Below, piece by piece: positions 45,459-54,265 of a stretch of 64,000 nucleotides of DNA (positions are counted from its first letter, which is position 1; the number at the start of each line of letters is the position of its first letter). A model generated the notes under the pieces. It did not search any database. It was given only the letters and a program-made list of their open reading frames with translations, and was not told the origin of the DNA. The translations under genes and the position numbers were made by a program. The stretch is from NCBI RefSeq assembly GCF_023074075.1, contig NZ_JADPKT010000063.1, forward strand, positions 124,001-188,000, written 5' to 3'. Origin of the DNA: Bradyrhizobium sp. 138 (GTDB lineage Bacteria; Pseudomonadota; Alphaproteobacteria; Rhizobiales; Xanthobacteraceae).

Positions 45459-46478
45459 CTAGAGGCGGAATTCCTCGCCAAGGTAAAGGCGGCGCACGTC
45501 CGGATCGGCGACGATCTCATCCGGGCTCCCCTCGGTCAGGATTTCCCCGGCATAGACGATGTAGGCGCGATCGGTGAGGCCGAGCGTCTCGCGGACATTG
45601 TGGTCGGTGATGAGCACGCCGATGCCGCGGTTGGTGAGATGGCGGACGAGGTCCTGGATGTCGCCGACCGCGATCGGGTCGATGCCGGCGAAGGGCTCGT
45701 CGAGCAGCATGTAGTTTGGACGCGTCGCCAGCGCACGCGCGATCTCGACGCGGCGCCGCTCGCCGCCGGACAGCGCGATCGACGGCGATTTGCGCAGCCG
45801 CGTGATGTTGAATTCGTCGAGCAGCGAGTCGAGCTGCTGCTCGCGCTTCTTGCGCGAGGGCTCGACCACTTCGAGCACGGCACGGATGTTCTGCTCGACG
45901 GTGAGGCCGCGGAAGATCGAGGCTTCCTGCGGCAGATAGCCGATCCCGAGCCGCGCGCGCTGATACATCGGGAGATTCGTGACATCGTGGCCGTCGAGCT
46001 CGATCGCGCCGCGATCGGCCTTGATCAGGCCGGTGATCATGTAGAACACGGTGGTCTTGCCGGCGCCGTTGGGACCGAGCAGGCCGACCGCCTCACCGCG
46101 GCGCACATAGATGCTGACGCCGCGCACCACCTGACGGCTACCGAAGGCCTTTTCCACGCTATGCACAGCCAGGAAACCCGGCCGCTTCAGGAGCTGCGGT
46201 CCGCCCGCGCCATTGGACCTGCCAGCCGCCCTGACGGGGTGAACCGCCTGCGGAGGCGGCTCGGCTTGATAGTCGGCTCGATAGTCGTCCTGGTAGTCAC
46301 CCTGGTACTGGTCGGGCGCATGGATCGCCTGGTCACGGGCCATCGGCGGCGCATCCCGGATCGGGCTGGTCACGAGCCCGCCGACGTCGTCACCGAGCGC
46401 GGTGATGTCCTGTCGCGCAAATCCTGGCCGGCCGCGCTTGGCGGGGCGCCGACGGAACATGCTGAAGAGATCGACCAT
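45459..46478 (-). CDS. lptB: LPS export ABC transporter ATP-binding protein LptB, with N-terminal extension
   Basis: 339-residue ATPase that powers LPS extraction by LptFG. The ABC core (about 100-339) has Walker A GPNGAGKTT, signature LSGGERRR, Walker B MLLDEPFAG and a switch His in LITDHNVRE. The first 95 or so residues are an extra low-complexity extension (repeated DY in YQGDYQDDYRADY, then PPP), absent from the usual 240-residue LptB. ATG 46478 (MVDLFSMFRRRP) has GGAAGG upstream; the open frame to 46580 is not needed. lptA lies upstream. Confidence 0.92.
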   Translation of the reverse strand: MVDLFSMFRRRPAKRGRPGFARQDITALGDDVGGLVTSPIRDAPPMARDQAIHAPDQYQGDYQDDYRADYQAEPPPQAVHPVRAAGRSNGAGGPQLLKRPGFLAVHSVEKAFGSRQVVRGVSIYVRRGEAVGLLGPNGAGKTTVFYMITGLIKADRGAIELDGHDVTNLPMYQRARLGIGYLPQEASIFRGLTVEQNIRAVLEVVEPSRKKREQQLDSLLDEFNITRLRKSPSIALSGGERRRVEIARALATRPNYMLLDEPFAGIDPIAVGDIQDLVRHLTNRGIGVLITDHNVRETLGLTDRAYIVYAGEILTEGSPDEIVADPDVRRLYLGEEFRL

Positions 46479-46700
46479 CCCCGCCTTCCAGCCTTTCGCG
46501 ACGATCCTGCGCGAATTCGCGCGATCTGCCGCACCGGCCTTTTGATTCGCCGATGCAGCATGAGTGAAGGGATGTCTCATGCCCAGTGAAACACGCCCGA
46601 AAAGCGGCGAACCCCGCTTCGAAAGCCCTGCGCGCTAGATACAGTCTCGCCGTCCAAGCTTCAACCTCGGTTCGGCCATATCCGAACCAAGCCGTTGAGT

Positions 46701-47411
46701 TCATTTCGGTTTACTTGCGCCGGGCAATTGTAGAGGCGGCGCTCCGCCGGGCTTGCCACCCTGCCCCCCCTGGCCGCAATCGTTGCCGCCCCCCTGCGGC
46801 AGCAGGGCCTGAACCCGCCCGTTGTCGGATTCCACCCGCGACACGCCCGTCGTCATGTCGACCATCAAACGGTCGCCGCGCAGCACGTTCTTGCATTGCG
46901 TCAGAACCACCTGGCCGCCACCGCCGAGCATGGTGATGAGATTGGTCCTGGTATCGAACACGGCGGTCTCGCCTGTCACCACTTGGTCCTTCTGGGTGAC
47001 CACGACATTGCCGCGCGCCTCCAGCCGCTTGATCGAGGAGCTGCCGCCCGGGCCCGGCTGCGCCGATTGCATCGGCGCCGCCTTCGCACCCTTCGCTGCC
47101 GGCTGCGGCGTCGCGGGCTTGTCGCCGCCCGATTCGTAAAACACCACCAGCGTCTTCGAGGTCATGGTGGTGTCGCCCTGCACGACCTTCACATTGCCGG
47201 CGAAGGTCGCCTCCTTCTTCTTGTCGCGCATCTCGAGCGAGGCGGCCTCGATCTGGATCGGCTGGTCGCGGTTCTGCGAGAAGCCCTGCAGCGCGTTGGG
47301 CGGGGCCTGCATGGAGCCTTGCGCGCGCGCCGAGCCGGACGCGAGCAGCAAGAGGCCGGCGACGAGCGCAACCTTGCCGACGACAGCGTCACGCGGAAAA
47401 AACTTCATCAT
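46701..47411 (-). CDS. lptA: LPS transport periplasmic protein LptA
   Basis: 236-residue OstA-like protein bridging the periplasm in LPS transport. A signal peptide (KVALVAGLLLLASGSARAQG) is followed by beta-jellyroll repeats (IQIEAASLEMRDKKKEATFAGNVKVVQGDTTM type). The C-terminus is Gln/Gly/Pro-rich. The start may be ATG 47411, ATG 47408 or GTG 47420; the GTG would overlap the lptC stop in GTGA. lptC-lptA-lptB-rpoN is a conserved order. Confidence 0.9.
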   Translation of the reverse strand: MMKFFPRDAVVGKVALVAGLLLLASGSARAQGSMQAPPNALQGFSQNRDQPIQIEAASLEMRDKKKEATFAGNVKVVQGDTTMTSKTLVVFYESGGDKPATPQPAAKGAKAAPMQSAQPGPGGSSSIKRLEARGNVVVTQKDQVVTGETAVFDTRTNLITMLGGGGQVVLTQCKNVLRGDRLMVDMTTGVSRVESDNGRVQALLPQGGGNDCGQGGQGGKPGGAPPLQLPGASKPK

Positions 47412-47416
47412 GAAAA

Positions 47417-48148
47417 TCACTTTGAATTGGCAGATTTGTTCTGAGGCGTACGCGTCTTCGCAGACGGTGCGGGCTCGACCGGCGCAGGCTGCGCGGCCGG
47501 TTCATCCAGCTTGTCCAGATGCATCACCACATTGCCCTCGAAGCGGATGACGTCGCCGCCTTCGGTGATGCGCAAGCGGTCCGCGGTCAGCGTGCCGTTG
47601 GTCAGCTTGACGTCGACACGCTCGTCCGAGGAGATCGTGCCCTTGTTCATGTCGACGAAGGCGGAGTTCAGCCGCGCCTCATAGCCGGTGGAGGTGCGCA
47701 GGAAGATATCCTTGCGCAGATCGAGCTGCTGCTGCTTGTTGTCGAAGCGGCCGGTGCGGGCATCGAGGAAGAGGGTGGACTGATCCTCCATCAGCACTTT
47801 CGCGCGCAGGTCTTTGAGATCGACATGATCGGGGTCGGTGATGTCCTGGGTCGCGGTCTTGGCCCAGAGCTCGTAGGGCCGCTGGTCCGGCGTGAAGCCA
47901 GCCAGATGCGGCGACTCCATCGTGATCTTGGTGCCCGACACCACCAGGTTTCCGGAATCGAGCGGCAGCTTCGGCATCAGCATGCGGAACGGATTGAAGA
48001 TCGAAACGCCGACGATGGCGGCCATGGACAACAGCACCGCGCCGGGCACCGCGATGCGCAGAATCCGCACCAGGCGGCTGTGGCGCGCCGCGCTGGCAAA
48101 CTTCGCCGCAAGCGCGGCGTCGTAGGTGGGATTGTGGGCCGAATTCAC
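47417..48148 (-). CDS. lptC: LPS export protein LptC
   Basis: 243-residue bitopic inner-membrane protein linking LptBFG to LptA. The membrane helix is at about 28-50 (ILRIAVPGAVLLSMAAIVGV). The periplasmic beta-jellyroll domain follows (LVVSGTKITMESPHLAGF). The tail is Pro/Ala-rich. GTG 48148 is chosen because AGGAG lies 5 nt upstream and the frame before it (to 48241) looks noncoding. Confidence 0.88.
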   Translation of the reverse strand: MNSAHNPTYDAALAAKFASAARHSRLVRILRIAVPGAVLLSMAAIVGVSIFNPFRMLMPKLPLDSGNLVVSGTKITMESPHLAGFTPDQRPYELWAKTATQDITDPDHVDLKDLRAKVLMEDQSTLFLDARTGRFDNKQQQLDLRKDIFLRTSTGYEARLNSAFVDMNKGTISSDERVDVKLTNGTLTADRLRITEGGDVIRFEGNVVMHLDKLDEPAAQPAPVEPAPSAKTRTPQNKSANSK

Positions 48149-48292
48149 CTGAGCTCCTGAGGTGCCGCTCGCCAGGCCGGATTGCAGGGCGTTCCATTGT
48201 ACCCGTCGCCGCCGCAATATGCAGCCCGCGACAGGCCGCATGAAAGTGTCCGAAACGGGGCGCAGACCAGAGCCTACCCGGCGGTCGAGAGC

Positions 48293-48907
48293 TCAGGAAT
48301 GCGCGAAAATGTCCTCTTCGTCCCAGCCCTGGAGGTCGAGCAGGGCACGGGTCGGCAGGAAGTCGAAACAGGCCTTGGCGAGCGCTGTGCGGCCCTCCCG
48401 GACCAGCATGGCGTCGAGCCGTTCGCGCAAGCCATGCAGATGCAGCACGTCGGAGGCGGCATAGGCGAGCTGCGGTTCGGTCAGGCTGTCGGACCCCCAG
48501 TCGCTGGACTGCTGCTGCTTGGAGAGGTCGACATTGAGCACCTCGCGCACGAGGTCTTTCAGGCCATGGCGGTCGGTATAGGTGCGGGTCAGACGGGAGG
48601 CGATCTTGGTGCAGTAGATCGGCCCGGTCATGACGCCAAAGGTCTGGTACAGCACCGCGACGTCGAACCGCGCAAAGTGGAAGATCTTGGTGATCTCAGG
48701 ATTGGCCAGCAGCGCCTTCAGGTTCGGCGCGTCGGTGTGCCCCTTGGGGATCTGCACCACGTCGGCGCTGCCGTCGCCGGGCGAGAGCTGCACCACGCAG
48801 AGCCGGTCACGGTGCGGGTTCAGCCCCATGGTTTCGGTATCGATCGCCACTGCTCCGGTGTAGCGGGTGAGGTCGGGCAGGTCGCCGCGGTGCAGGCGTA
48901 CGGTCAT
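48293..48907 (-). CDS. rnd: Ribonuclease D-like 3'-5' exonuclease
   Basis: 204-residue DEDD exonuclease. The first acidic motif is AIDTETMGL, the second FHFARFDVAVLYQ, and the third YAASDVLHL with the Tyr. It lacks the HRDC domains of full-length RNase D, so it is the short alphaproteobacterial form that trims structured RNA or tRNA 3' ends. It lies upstream of lptC. Confidence 0.92.
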   Translation of the reverse strand: MTVRLHRGDLPDLTRYTGAVAIDTETMGLNPHRDRLCVVQLSPGDGSADVVQIPKGHTDAPNLKALLANPEITKIFHFARFDVAVLYQTFGVMTGPIYCTKIASRLTRTYTDRHGLKDLVREVLNVDLSKQQQSSDWGSDSLTEPQLAYAASDVLHLHGLRERLDAMLVREGRTALAKACFDFLPTRALLDLQGWDEEDIFAHS

Positions 48908-49012
48908 GGCGTTTCAAAACCTCGGGTCGAATCGGTTGCGTCGGTACAATAGCGAATTCGGATTGGGCGCGATGTAGCCATTGCCGGCGGGCCGCGCAAG
49001 CACGGGGTTCGG

Positions 49013-50335
49013 TCAGATCGCCGCCAGCATGATGCAGATCATCGCCGCGACCGCGGTGCGGCTGGGACCGTCGCGAAAGGCGTACAGGATCGGATCATCC
49101 GGCATCTCGCGGCGATGCGCCATCATCAGGGCGCGGCCGAACCAGTAGAGCAGCAGCGGGTTGAGCAGCCACAGCATCCAGGGGCGGCTGTACAGCGGCG
49201 TCACCGCGCTCGAGGAGACGTAGAGCGAGAACACGGTCACCGCGTTCATCGCACTCGCCGCCGCCATCGCGGCAATGACATGCAGATCGGTGACGCGATA
49301 GTCGCGGTTGGAGGGATCGGCTAGCCCTGCGCTCTCGCGCATGCTGAGCTCGCTGAAGCGCTTGATCAACGCCAGCGAGGTGAACACGAACAGCGAGAAG
49401 ATCAACAGCCATTCCGACAGCACCACGCCGACGCCGACCGCGCCGGCGACGATGCGAAGCGTGTAGAGACCGGCGAGCGTGACGATGTCGACCAGCATCT
49501 TGCGCTTGAGCACGAGCGAATAGGCGATCGTGGTGGCGAGATAGGCGCCGAGCACGCCGAGAAACAGCGGCGAGATGAAGAGGCCGGCTGCGGCCGCGAA
49601 CAGCCACAGCGCAGGGATCGCAAGCAGCGCGGAGGAGATCGGCAAGTCGCCGGCCGCGAGCGCGCGATGGCGCTTGGTCGGATGCTGCCGGTCGGCCGCA
49701 AGATCGAGCAGGTCGTTCATCAGATAGGCGCCCGACGCACAGGCCGAGAACGCCAGGAATGCCAGCAGCGCGGCGCCGAAGCTGGCAAGATTGAGCTGAT
49801 GCGCGGTGATGACGGGCACGAACACCAGCGTGTTCTTGGCATATTGATAGACCCGCAGCGCCTTCGCCCAGGTCTTGAGGCTGGCACGGCCGCTGCCGCG
49901 CGCGCTGATGTGCTCGATGGAGGCACGATCGAACGGCAGGTTGCCCGCGGCGAGGTCGGCCGGGGTGACGACGCCGTCGAAGCCGAGATGCGTCGCGATG
50001 CCAGCAGCATGCTCGGCGAAACGATCCGCGACGAGATAGATCTTCTCACCCCGCGCTCGCGCCGCCAGCGCCTGGTTCAGCACGTCGGAATCATAGGGCA
50101 GATGGGCGTAGTCGATCTCGGCCCGCGCCAGGATATCGGTGAGCGCCGCCATGCCCGGTCGTCCGCCCGCACCGAAGCGGGCGAGCATGAGGGCGGGTCG
50201 GCTGAAGAGCGCTTCCATCAGCAGCTCCGAGCGCAGCAAGGCGCCTTCGAGCTCGATGACGAGCGTCCGCACAGCTGCCGGGGCTGCCGACGGGGTCGAT
50301 GCGCCAGACTCGTACTGCCGGGCAGGCTGCTCCAT
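49013..50335 (-). CDS. UbiA-family prenyltransferase with degenerate HAD domain (decaprenyl-phosphate phosphoribosyltransferase-like)
   Basis: 440-residue protein. Residues about 20-150 have a HAD-like Rossmann layout, but motif I reads IELEGAL, so the nucleophilic Asp is missing and catalysis there is unlikely. Residues 160-440 form a multi-helix UbiA domain with NDLLDLAADRQHPTKRHRA, the motif of the decaprenyl-phosphate 5-phosphoribosyltransferase group (Rv3806c-like). That enzyme makes phosphoribosyl-decaprenol, the first step towards decaprenylphosphoryl-arabinose. DprE1- and DprE2-like genes 3-5 kb away supply the next steps, supporting this over a quinone role. Confidence 0.85.
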   Translation of the reverse strand: MEQPARQYESGASTPSAAPAAVRTLVIELEGALLRSELLMEALFSRPALMLARFGAGGRPGMAALTDILARAEIDYAHLPYDSDVLNQALAARARGEKIYLVADRFAEHAAGIATHLGFDGVVTPADLAAGNLPFDRASIEHISARGSGRASLKTWAKALRVYQYAKNTLVFVPVITAHQLNLASFGAALLAFLAFSACASGAYLMNDLLDLAADRQHPTKRHRALAAGDLPISSALLAIPALWLFAAAAGLFISPLFLGVLGAYLATTIAYSLVLKRKMLVDIVTLAGLYTLRIVAGAVGVGVVLSEWLLIFSLFVFTSLALIKRFSELSMRESAGLADPSNRDYRVTDLHVIAAMAAASAMNAVTVFSLYVSSSAVTPLYSRPWMLWLLNPLLLYWFGRALMMAHRREMPDDPILYAFRDGPSRTAVAAMICIMLAAI

Positions 50336-50619
50336 CCGAATACGCTTCTGGTGACCTCGACATGACCGGCATGTAGCCGGGGAGCAGGGAAATGGACGGC
50401 CGCGAGCCTAGGGGGCATTCGCTAAGGGCGGCTTAATCGGGACGGGGAGCAGCGTAAGCCGGTGGCAGACCAATCGGTCCCCCGCCTGTTGCACGGATCC
50501 CACAACCTCGAGCAACCCCGGTATTCCGGCACAATCTGCGCCATGCGCCCAGTGGAAATCGTCCCCACCCACCCCATCTGCCAGTTTCCCTCGCCCCCAC
50601 CGCCATAAATCAGGTGTCC

Positions 50620-51891
50620 ATGACCGAACAAACGCTCGCAGCGCCGATCGACGACCAAAGGGAACGCCCGCGCGGCTTCTCGCGCTATCAGGCGCTTCTC
50701 ATTGCGCTGCTCGCGTTCACGCAGTTCACGATCATCCTCGACTTCATCATCATGTCACCGCTCGGCGCCATCCTGATGCCCGCGCTCGACATCACGGCCG
50801 GGCAGTTCGGCGTCGCGGTGTCGGCCTACGCCTTCAGCGCTGGCATTTCGGGGGTGCTGGCCGCCGGCTTTGCCGATCGCTTCGACCGCAAGCGCCTGCT
50901 GCTGTTCTTCTATGTCGGCTTCACGCTCGGCACCATGCTCTGCGCCGCCGCGCAAAATTACCACGTGCTGCTGCTCGGCCGGATCGTGACCGGGTTGTTC
51001 GGCGGCGTGATCGGCTCGGTCGTGCTCGCCATCGTCACCGACTTATTTGCGCTGCATTTGCGTGGCCGCGTGATGGGCTTCATCCAGACCGCGTTCGCCG
51101 CGAGCCAGGTGCTCGGCATTCCGGCCGGGCTGTTTCTCGCCAATCACTGGAACTGGCACGTCTGCTTCATTGCAATCGTCGTGGTGTCGATCGCCGCGAT
51201 CGCCATCATCGCCTTCGCCATGGAGCCGGTCGATGCGCATCTGAAGCTGAAGCAGGACAGAAACCCGTTCCACCATCTGATCGCGACAGTCGGTGAGCCG
51301 CGCTACACGCTGGCCTTTGCCGTCACGACATTGCTGGCGACCGGCGGCTACATGCTGATGCCGTTCTCCAGCGCCTTCACCGTGCACAATCTCGGCATCG
51401 ACATCACGCACCTGCCGACGATCTATCTCGTCTCCGGCCTGTTCAGCATCGTCACCGGGCCGCTGGTCGGCCGTGCCAGCGACGCATTCGGCAAATACCC
51501 GACCTTCGTGTTCGGCTGCGTGATGACCGTCATCATGGTGCTGATCTACACCCATCTCGGCCACGTCTCGCTTATGACCGCGATCTTCGTCAACGTGCTG
51601 ATGTTCGTCGGCATCTTTTCGCGCATGATCCCGTCGCAGGCCCTGATGTCGGCGATTCCCGATTCCACCCAGCGTGGCTCGTTCAGCGCGGTCAGCGCCT
51701 CGCTCCAGCAGCTCTCCGGCGGCCTGGGCTCGGTGCTCGCCGGCGCGATCATCGCGCAAGCGCCTGACGGCGGTCTGATCCATTTCGACCGGATCGGCTA
51801 CGTCGTCGTCACCACGACGATCGTCACGCTGGTGATGATGTATTTTGTGCAGAAGGCGGTGGCGGAGCGGACGGGGAAGCGGGTGGTGTGA
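50620..51891 (+). CDS. Major facilitator superfamily transporter
   Basis: 423-residue MFS permease with 12 predicted helices. The signature motif A-like loop DRFDRKRLLL lies between helices 2 and 3. Features resemble DHA1-type drug or metabolite efflux carriers (LILDFIIMSPLGAIL in helix 1, second-half motif GRASDAFGKYPTF). The substrate is unknown. ATG 50620 follows an AGG; GTG 50614 is an alternative. The 284 bp before it (divergent from the UbiA gene) show no other feature. Confidence 0.88.
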   Translation: MTEQTLAAPIDDQRERPRGFSRYQALLIALLAFTQFTIILDFIIMSPLGAILMPALDITAGQFGVAVSAYAFSAGISGVLAAGFADRFDRKRLLLFFYVGFTLGTMLCAAAQNYHVLLLGRIVTGLFGGVIGSVVLAIVTDLFALHLRGRVMGFIQTAFAASQVLGIPAGLFLANHWNWHVCFIAIVVVSIAAIAIIAFAMEPVDAHLKLKQDRNPFHHLIATVGEPRYTLAFAVTTLLATGGYMLMPFSSAFTVHNLGIDITHLPTIYLVSGLFSIVTGPLVGRASDAFGKYPTFVFGCVMTVIMVLIYTHLGHVSLMTAIFVNVLMFVGIFSRMIPSQALMSAIPDSTQRGSFSAVSASLQQLSGGLGSVLAGAIIAQAPDGGLIHFDRIGYVVVTTTIVTLVMMYFVQKAVAERTGKRVV

Positions 51892-51916
51892 GGGGGCGGG
51901 TTGGAGGAGAAGCAGT

Positions 51917-52123
51917 ATGGCGGAGCCCACAAATTCAGAAGAACGCTCTGAAAAATATCCCTCAAGGCTGGCCGCCTTGGATGCCGCGCTTGCCCGTGGC
52001 CTCGCCGATGCTGAGGCGAAGCGGCTGAAGCCGAGTTCCGAAGTTTTTGACAGGCTGGAGGCGAGATTGGCGGGCGAGGCCGAGCGTCTGCCATCGTCAT
52101 CAAAGAGTCCGAAGGATCTCTAG
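51917..52123 (+). CDS. Small protein, ParD/antitoxin-like C-terminus (orphan)
   Basis: 68-residue soluble protein with a strong GGAGGAG ribosome-binding site upstream of ATG 51917. The central segment RLAALDAALARGLADAEAKR followed by LKPSSEVFDRLEARL recalls the C-terminal part of ParD-like type II antitoxins of rhizobia. No toxin-sized ORF follows; the next feature is tRNA-Leu. It could be an antitoxin remnant or an unrelated short protein. Evidence is limited. Confidence 0.5.
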   Translation: MAEPTNSEERSEKYPSRLAALDAALARGLADAEAKRLKPSSEVFDRLEARLAGEAERLPSSSKSPKDL

Positions 52124-52161
52124 AAGAGCGGGCTGCCAAGCGCAGCCACACAAACCTCAAA

Positions 52162-52248
<87 letters not shown>

Positions 52249-52399
52249 ATGCCGTTTGGGGCACGGAGGCGGTTACTACGGTTCGGTGACGCCGTTGTCA
52301 ATTCATGCTTCAAGCCCGGTTCGGGATGCCGATTGCGCATCGCAAACCGGCCCGATACAAGCCTGACAAGACACACCCTTTTCCGCAGGAACGGCTCCC

Positions 52400-53365
52400 A
52401 TGGCATCGAATCTGGACACGCTCGTCACGGTTTTCGGCGGATCGGGGTTTTTGGGCCGGAATGTCGTCCGCGCGCTGTGCAAGCGCGATTATCGGATCCG
52501 GGTTGCGGTGCGGCGGCCGGAACTGGCTGGATACCTCCAGCCCTCCGGCAAGGTCGGGCAAGTCCACACCGTGCAGGCGAACCTGCGCTATCCGGCCTCG
52601 ATCGAGGCGGCGCTGCGTGATTCGCATGTCGTCATCAATCTCGTGGGCGTCCTCACTGAAGCCGGCGCGCAGACCTTTGACGCCGTCCAGGCCAAGGGCG
52701 CCGAAACGGTCGCCAAGGCGGCCGCCGCGGCAGGTAGCGCCCTGGTCCATGTCTCCGCGATCGGCGCCTACGCCGAATCGCCCTCGCGCTATGCCAGGGC
52801 CAAGGCGGCCGGCGAGGCGGCGGTATCGGCTGCGGTGCCCTCGGCCACGATCTTCCGCCCCTCCATAATGTTCGGCCCCGAGGACCAGTTCACCAACCGG
52901 TTTGCCGCGCTGGCTCGGATGTCGCCGGTGCTGCCGCTGATCGGCGGCGAGACGAAGATGCAGCCGGTCTATGTCGGCGACGTCGCCACCGCGATCGCGG
53001 AGGCTGTCGACGGCAAGGCCAAGGCGGGGGCGACCTACGAACTCGGCGGGCCGGAAGTGCTGACCATGCGCGAGATCATCGAGGCCATCCTTGCCATCAC
53101 CGACCGCAAGCGGATGCTGGTGCCGCTGCCGTTCGGCCTCGCCCGCTTCCAGGCCAATTTCCTGCAATTCGCGCCGGGGGCGTTCAAGCTGACGCCGGAC
53201 CAGGTCACGATGCTCGAGCGCGACAATGTCGTGTCGGACGCGGCGAAGGCCGCCGGCCTGACGCTAGAAGGGCTCGGCATCACGCCGGATTCGCTGGAGG
53301 CGATCGCCCCGCAATATCTCTGGCGCTTCCGCGCCGCCGGCCAGTTCCAGCGCATGAGCGTGTGA
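52400..53365 (+). CDS. NDUFA9-like NAD(P)-binding protein (complex I subunit family)
   Basis: 321-residue atypical SDR. The Rossmann motif VTVFGGSGFLGRNVVRAL at the N-terminus is typical of the NDUFA9 family, a supernumerary subunit of alphaproteobacterial and mitochondrial complex I. The central segments VHVSAIGAYAESPSRYARAKAAGEAAV and FRPSIMFGPEDQFTNRF follow, and GGPEVLTMREI near 220. The nuo operon is not in this window. It may also be a free quinone-linked NAD(P) protein. Confidence 0.88.
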   Translation: MASNLDTLVTVFGGSGFLGRNVVRALCKRDYRIRVAVRRPELAGYLQPSGKVGQVHTVQANLRYPASIEAALRDSHVVINLVGVLTEAGAQTFDAVQAKGAETVAKAAAAAGSALVHVSAIGAYAESPSRYARAKAAGEAAVSAAVPSATIFRPSIMFGPEDQFTNRFAALARMSPVLPLIGGETKMQPVYVGDVATAIAEAVDGKAKAGATYELGGPEVLTMREIIEAILAITDRKRMLVPLPFGLARFQANFLQFAPGAFKLTPDQVTMLERDNVVSDAAKAAGLTLEGLGITPDSLEAIAPQYLWRFRAAGQFQRMSV

Positions 53366-53376
53366 GGCGTGTTTCA

Positions 53377-53492
53377 CCTCTCCCGCTTGCGGGAGAGGTC
53401 GGATTGCGAAGCAATCCGGGTGAGGGCTATCTCCTCGTCGGGAGCCTTTCTGCGGAGGCACCCTCTCCCCGGCCCTCTCCCGCAAGCGGGCG
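53377..53492. repeat. Composite palindromic repeat (CCTCTCCCGCTTGCGGGAGAGG family)
   Basis: Perfect hairpin CCTCTCCCGC/GCGGGAGAGG (53377-53398), then GGATTGC-GAA-GCAATCC (53401-53417). A third part ends with CCCTCTCCCGCAAGCGGG, an inverted partial copy of the first arm. It separates the convergent NDUFA9-like and SDR genes. Such elements are common in Bradyrhizobium genomes. Confidence 0.85.
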
Positions 53493-53521
53493 ACGGAGCG
53501 CACCGTCAACGCGGCTACGCC

Positions 53522-54262
53522 TCAAAACTTCAGCTTCTTGAACACCGCTTCCGGCAGCGCCTTGATGATCAGCATCACGAGACGCCATTTGCCGCTGACA
53601 TAGACGACGTCGGTCTTGTTCTCGACGGCGTTCAGGATCGCATCACCGACCACCGGCGCCTCCACCGTGAGCGGGCCGATCAGCCTCATGCCCTCCGTCA
53701 TCTTGGTGCGGACGAAGCCGGGCTTGACGGTGACGACATGTACGCCGCCACGGCTGGCACGGGCGCGTAAGCCGGAGAGGAACGCGGAGAAGCCGGCCTT
53801 GGCCGAGCCGTAGACATAGTTCGAGGCCCGGCCGCGATCGCCGGCGACGGACGACACGCCGACCAGCGTCCCGCTGCCGCGCGCCAGGAATCTTTCCGCG
53901 AACAGGCCGAGGATCAGCGCGGGGCCTTCGTAGTTCGAGCGCATGATCGCGGTGGCGTGGGCAAGGTCGCTCTCGGCATTCGCCTGCACGCCGAGCAACC
54001 CGATGATCGAGACGACGACATCGGGCAATGCCGGAAGGCCGCCGACAAAGCTTTGGAATGACGCGGTGTCGAGCACATCGAATCTGTGCAGACCGACCTC
54101 GACATTGTAGCGCGCGCGCAGATCGGCCGCGTCAGGCTCCAACGCGGCGACGTCGCGGCCGGCGAGGACGATATCGTATCCGCACTTGGCGAAGGCGCGC
54201 GCGGCGGCGCGGCCGATATCGGAGGAGCCACCGAGCACCATTGCGGTTTTGCGTGACGTCAC
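53522..54262 (-). CDS. SDR oxidoreductase, DprE2-like (decaprenylphospho-2-keto-ribose reductase)
   Basis: 246-residue short-chain dehydrogenase with cofactor loop MVLGGSSDIGRA, catalytic Ser (VSSVAGDRG) and YGSAK Tyr/Lys. In DprE2 the NADH-dependent reduction of the 2-keto intermediate yields decaprenylphosphoryl-arabinose. The FAD oxidase lies directly upstream (3-bp gap), the same gene pairing as dprE1-dprE2 in actinobacteria and the noe genes of Azorhizobium. The C-terminal half has two hydrophobic stretches. The specific name rests on this pairing. Confidence 0.82.
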   Translation of the reverse strand: MTSRKTAMVLGGSSDIGRAAARAFAKCGYDIVLAGRDVAALEPDAADLRARYNVEVGLHRFDVLDTASFQSFVGGLPALPDVVVSIIGLLGVQANAESDLAHATAIMRSNYEGPALILGLFAERFLARGSGTLVGVSSVAGDRGRASNYVYGSAKAGFSAFLSGLRARASRGGVHVVTVKPGFVRTKMTEGMRLIGPLTVEAPVVGDAILNAVENKTDVVYVSGKWRLVMLIIKALPEAVFKKLKF

Positions 54263-54265
54263 GGC

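Noticed and set aside
52305..52868. 187-codon frame overlapping the NDUFA9-like gene
   Set aside because: Out-of-frame shadow, Arg/Pro/Ser-rich.
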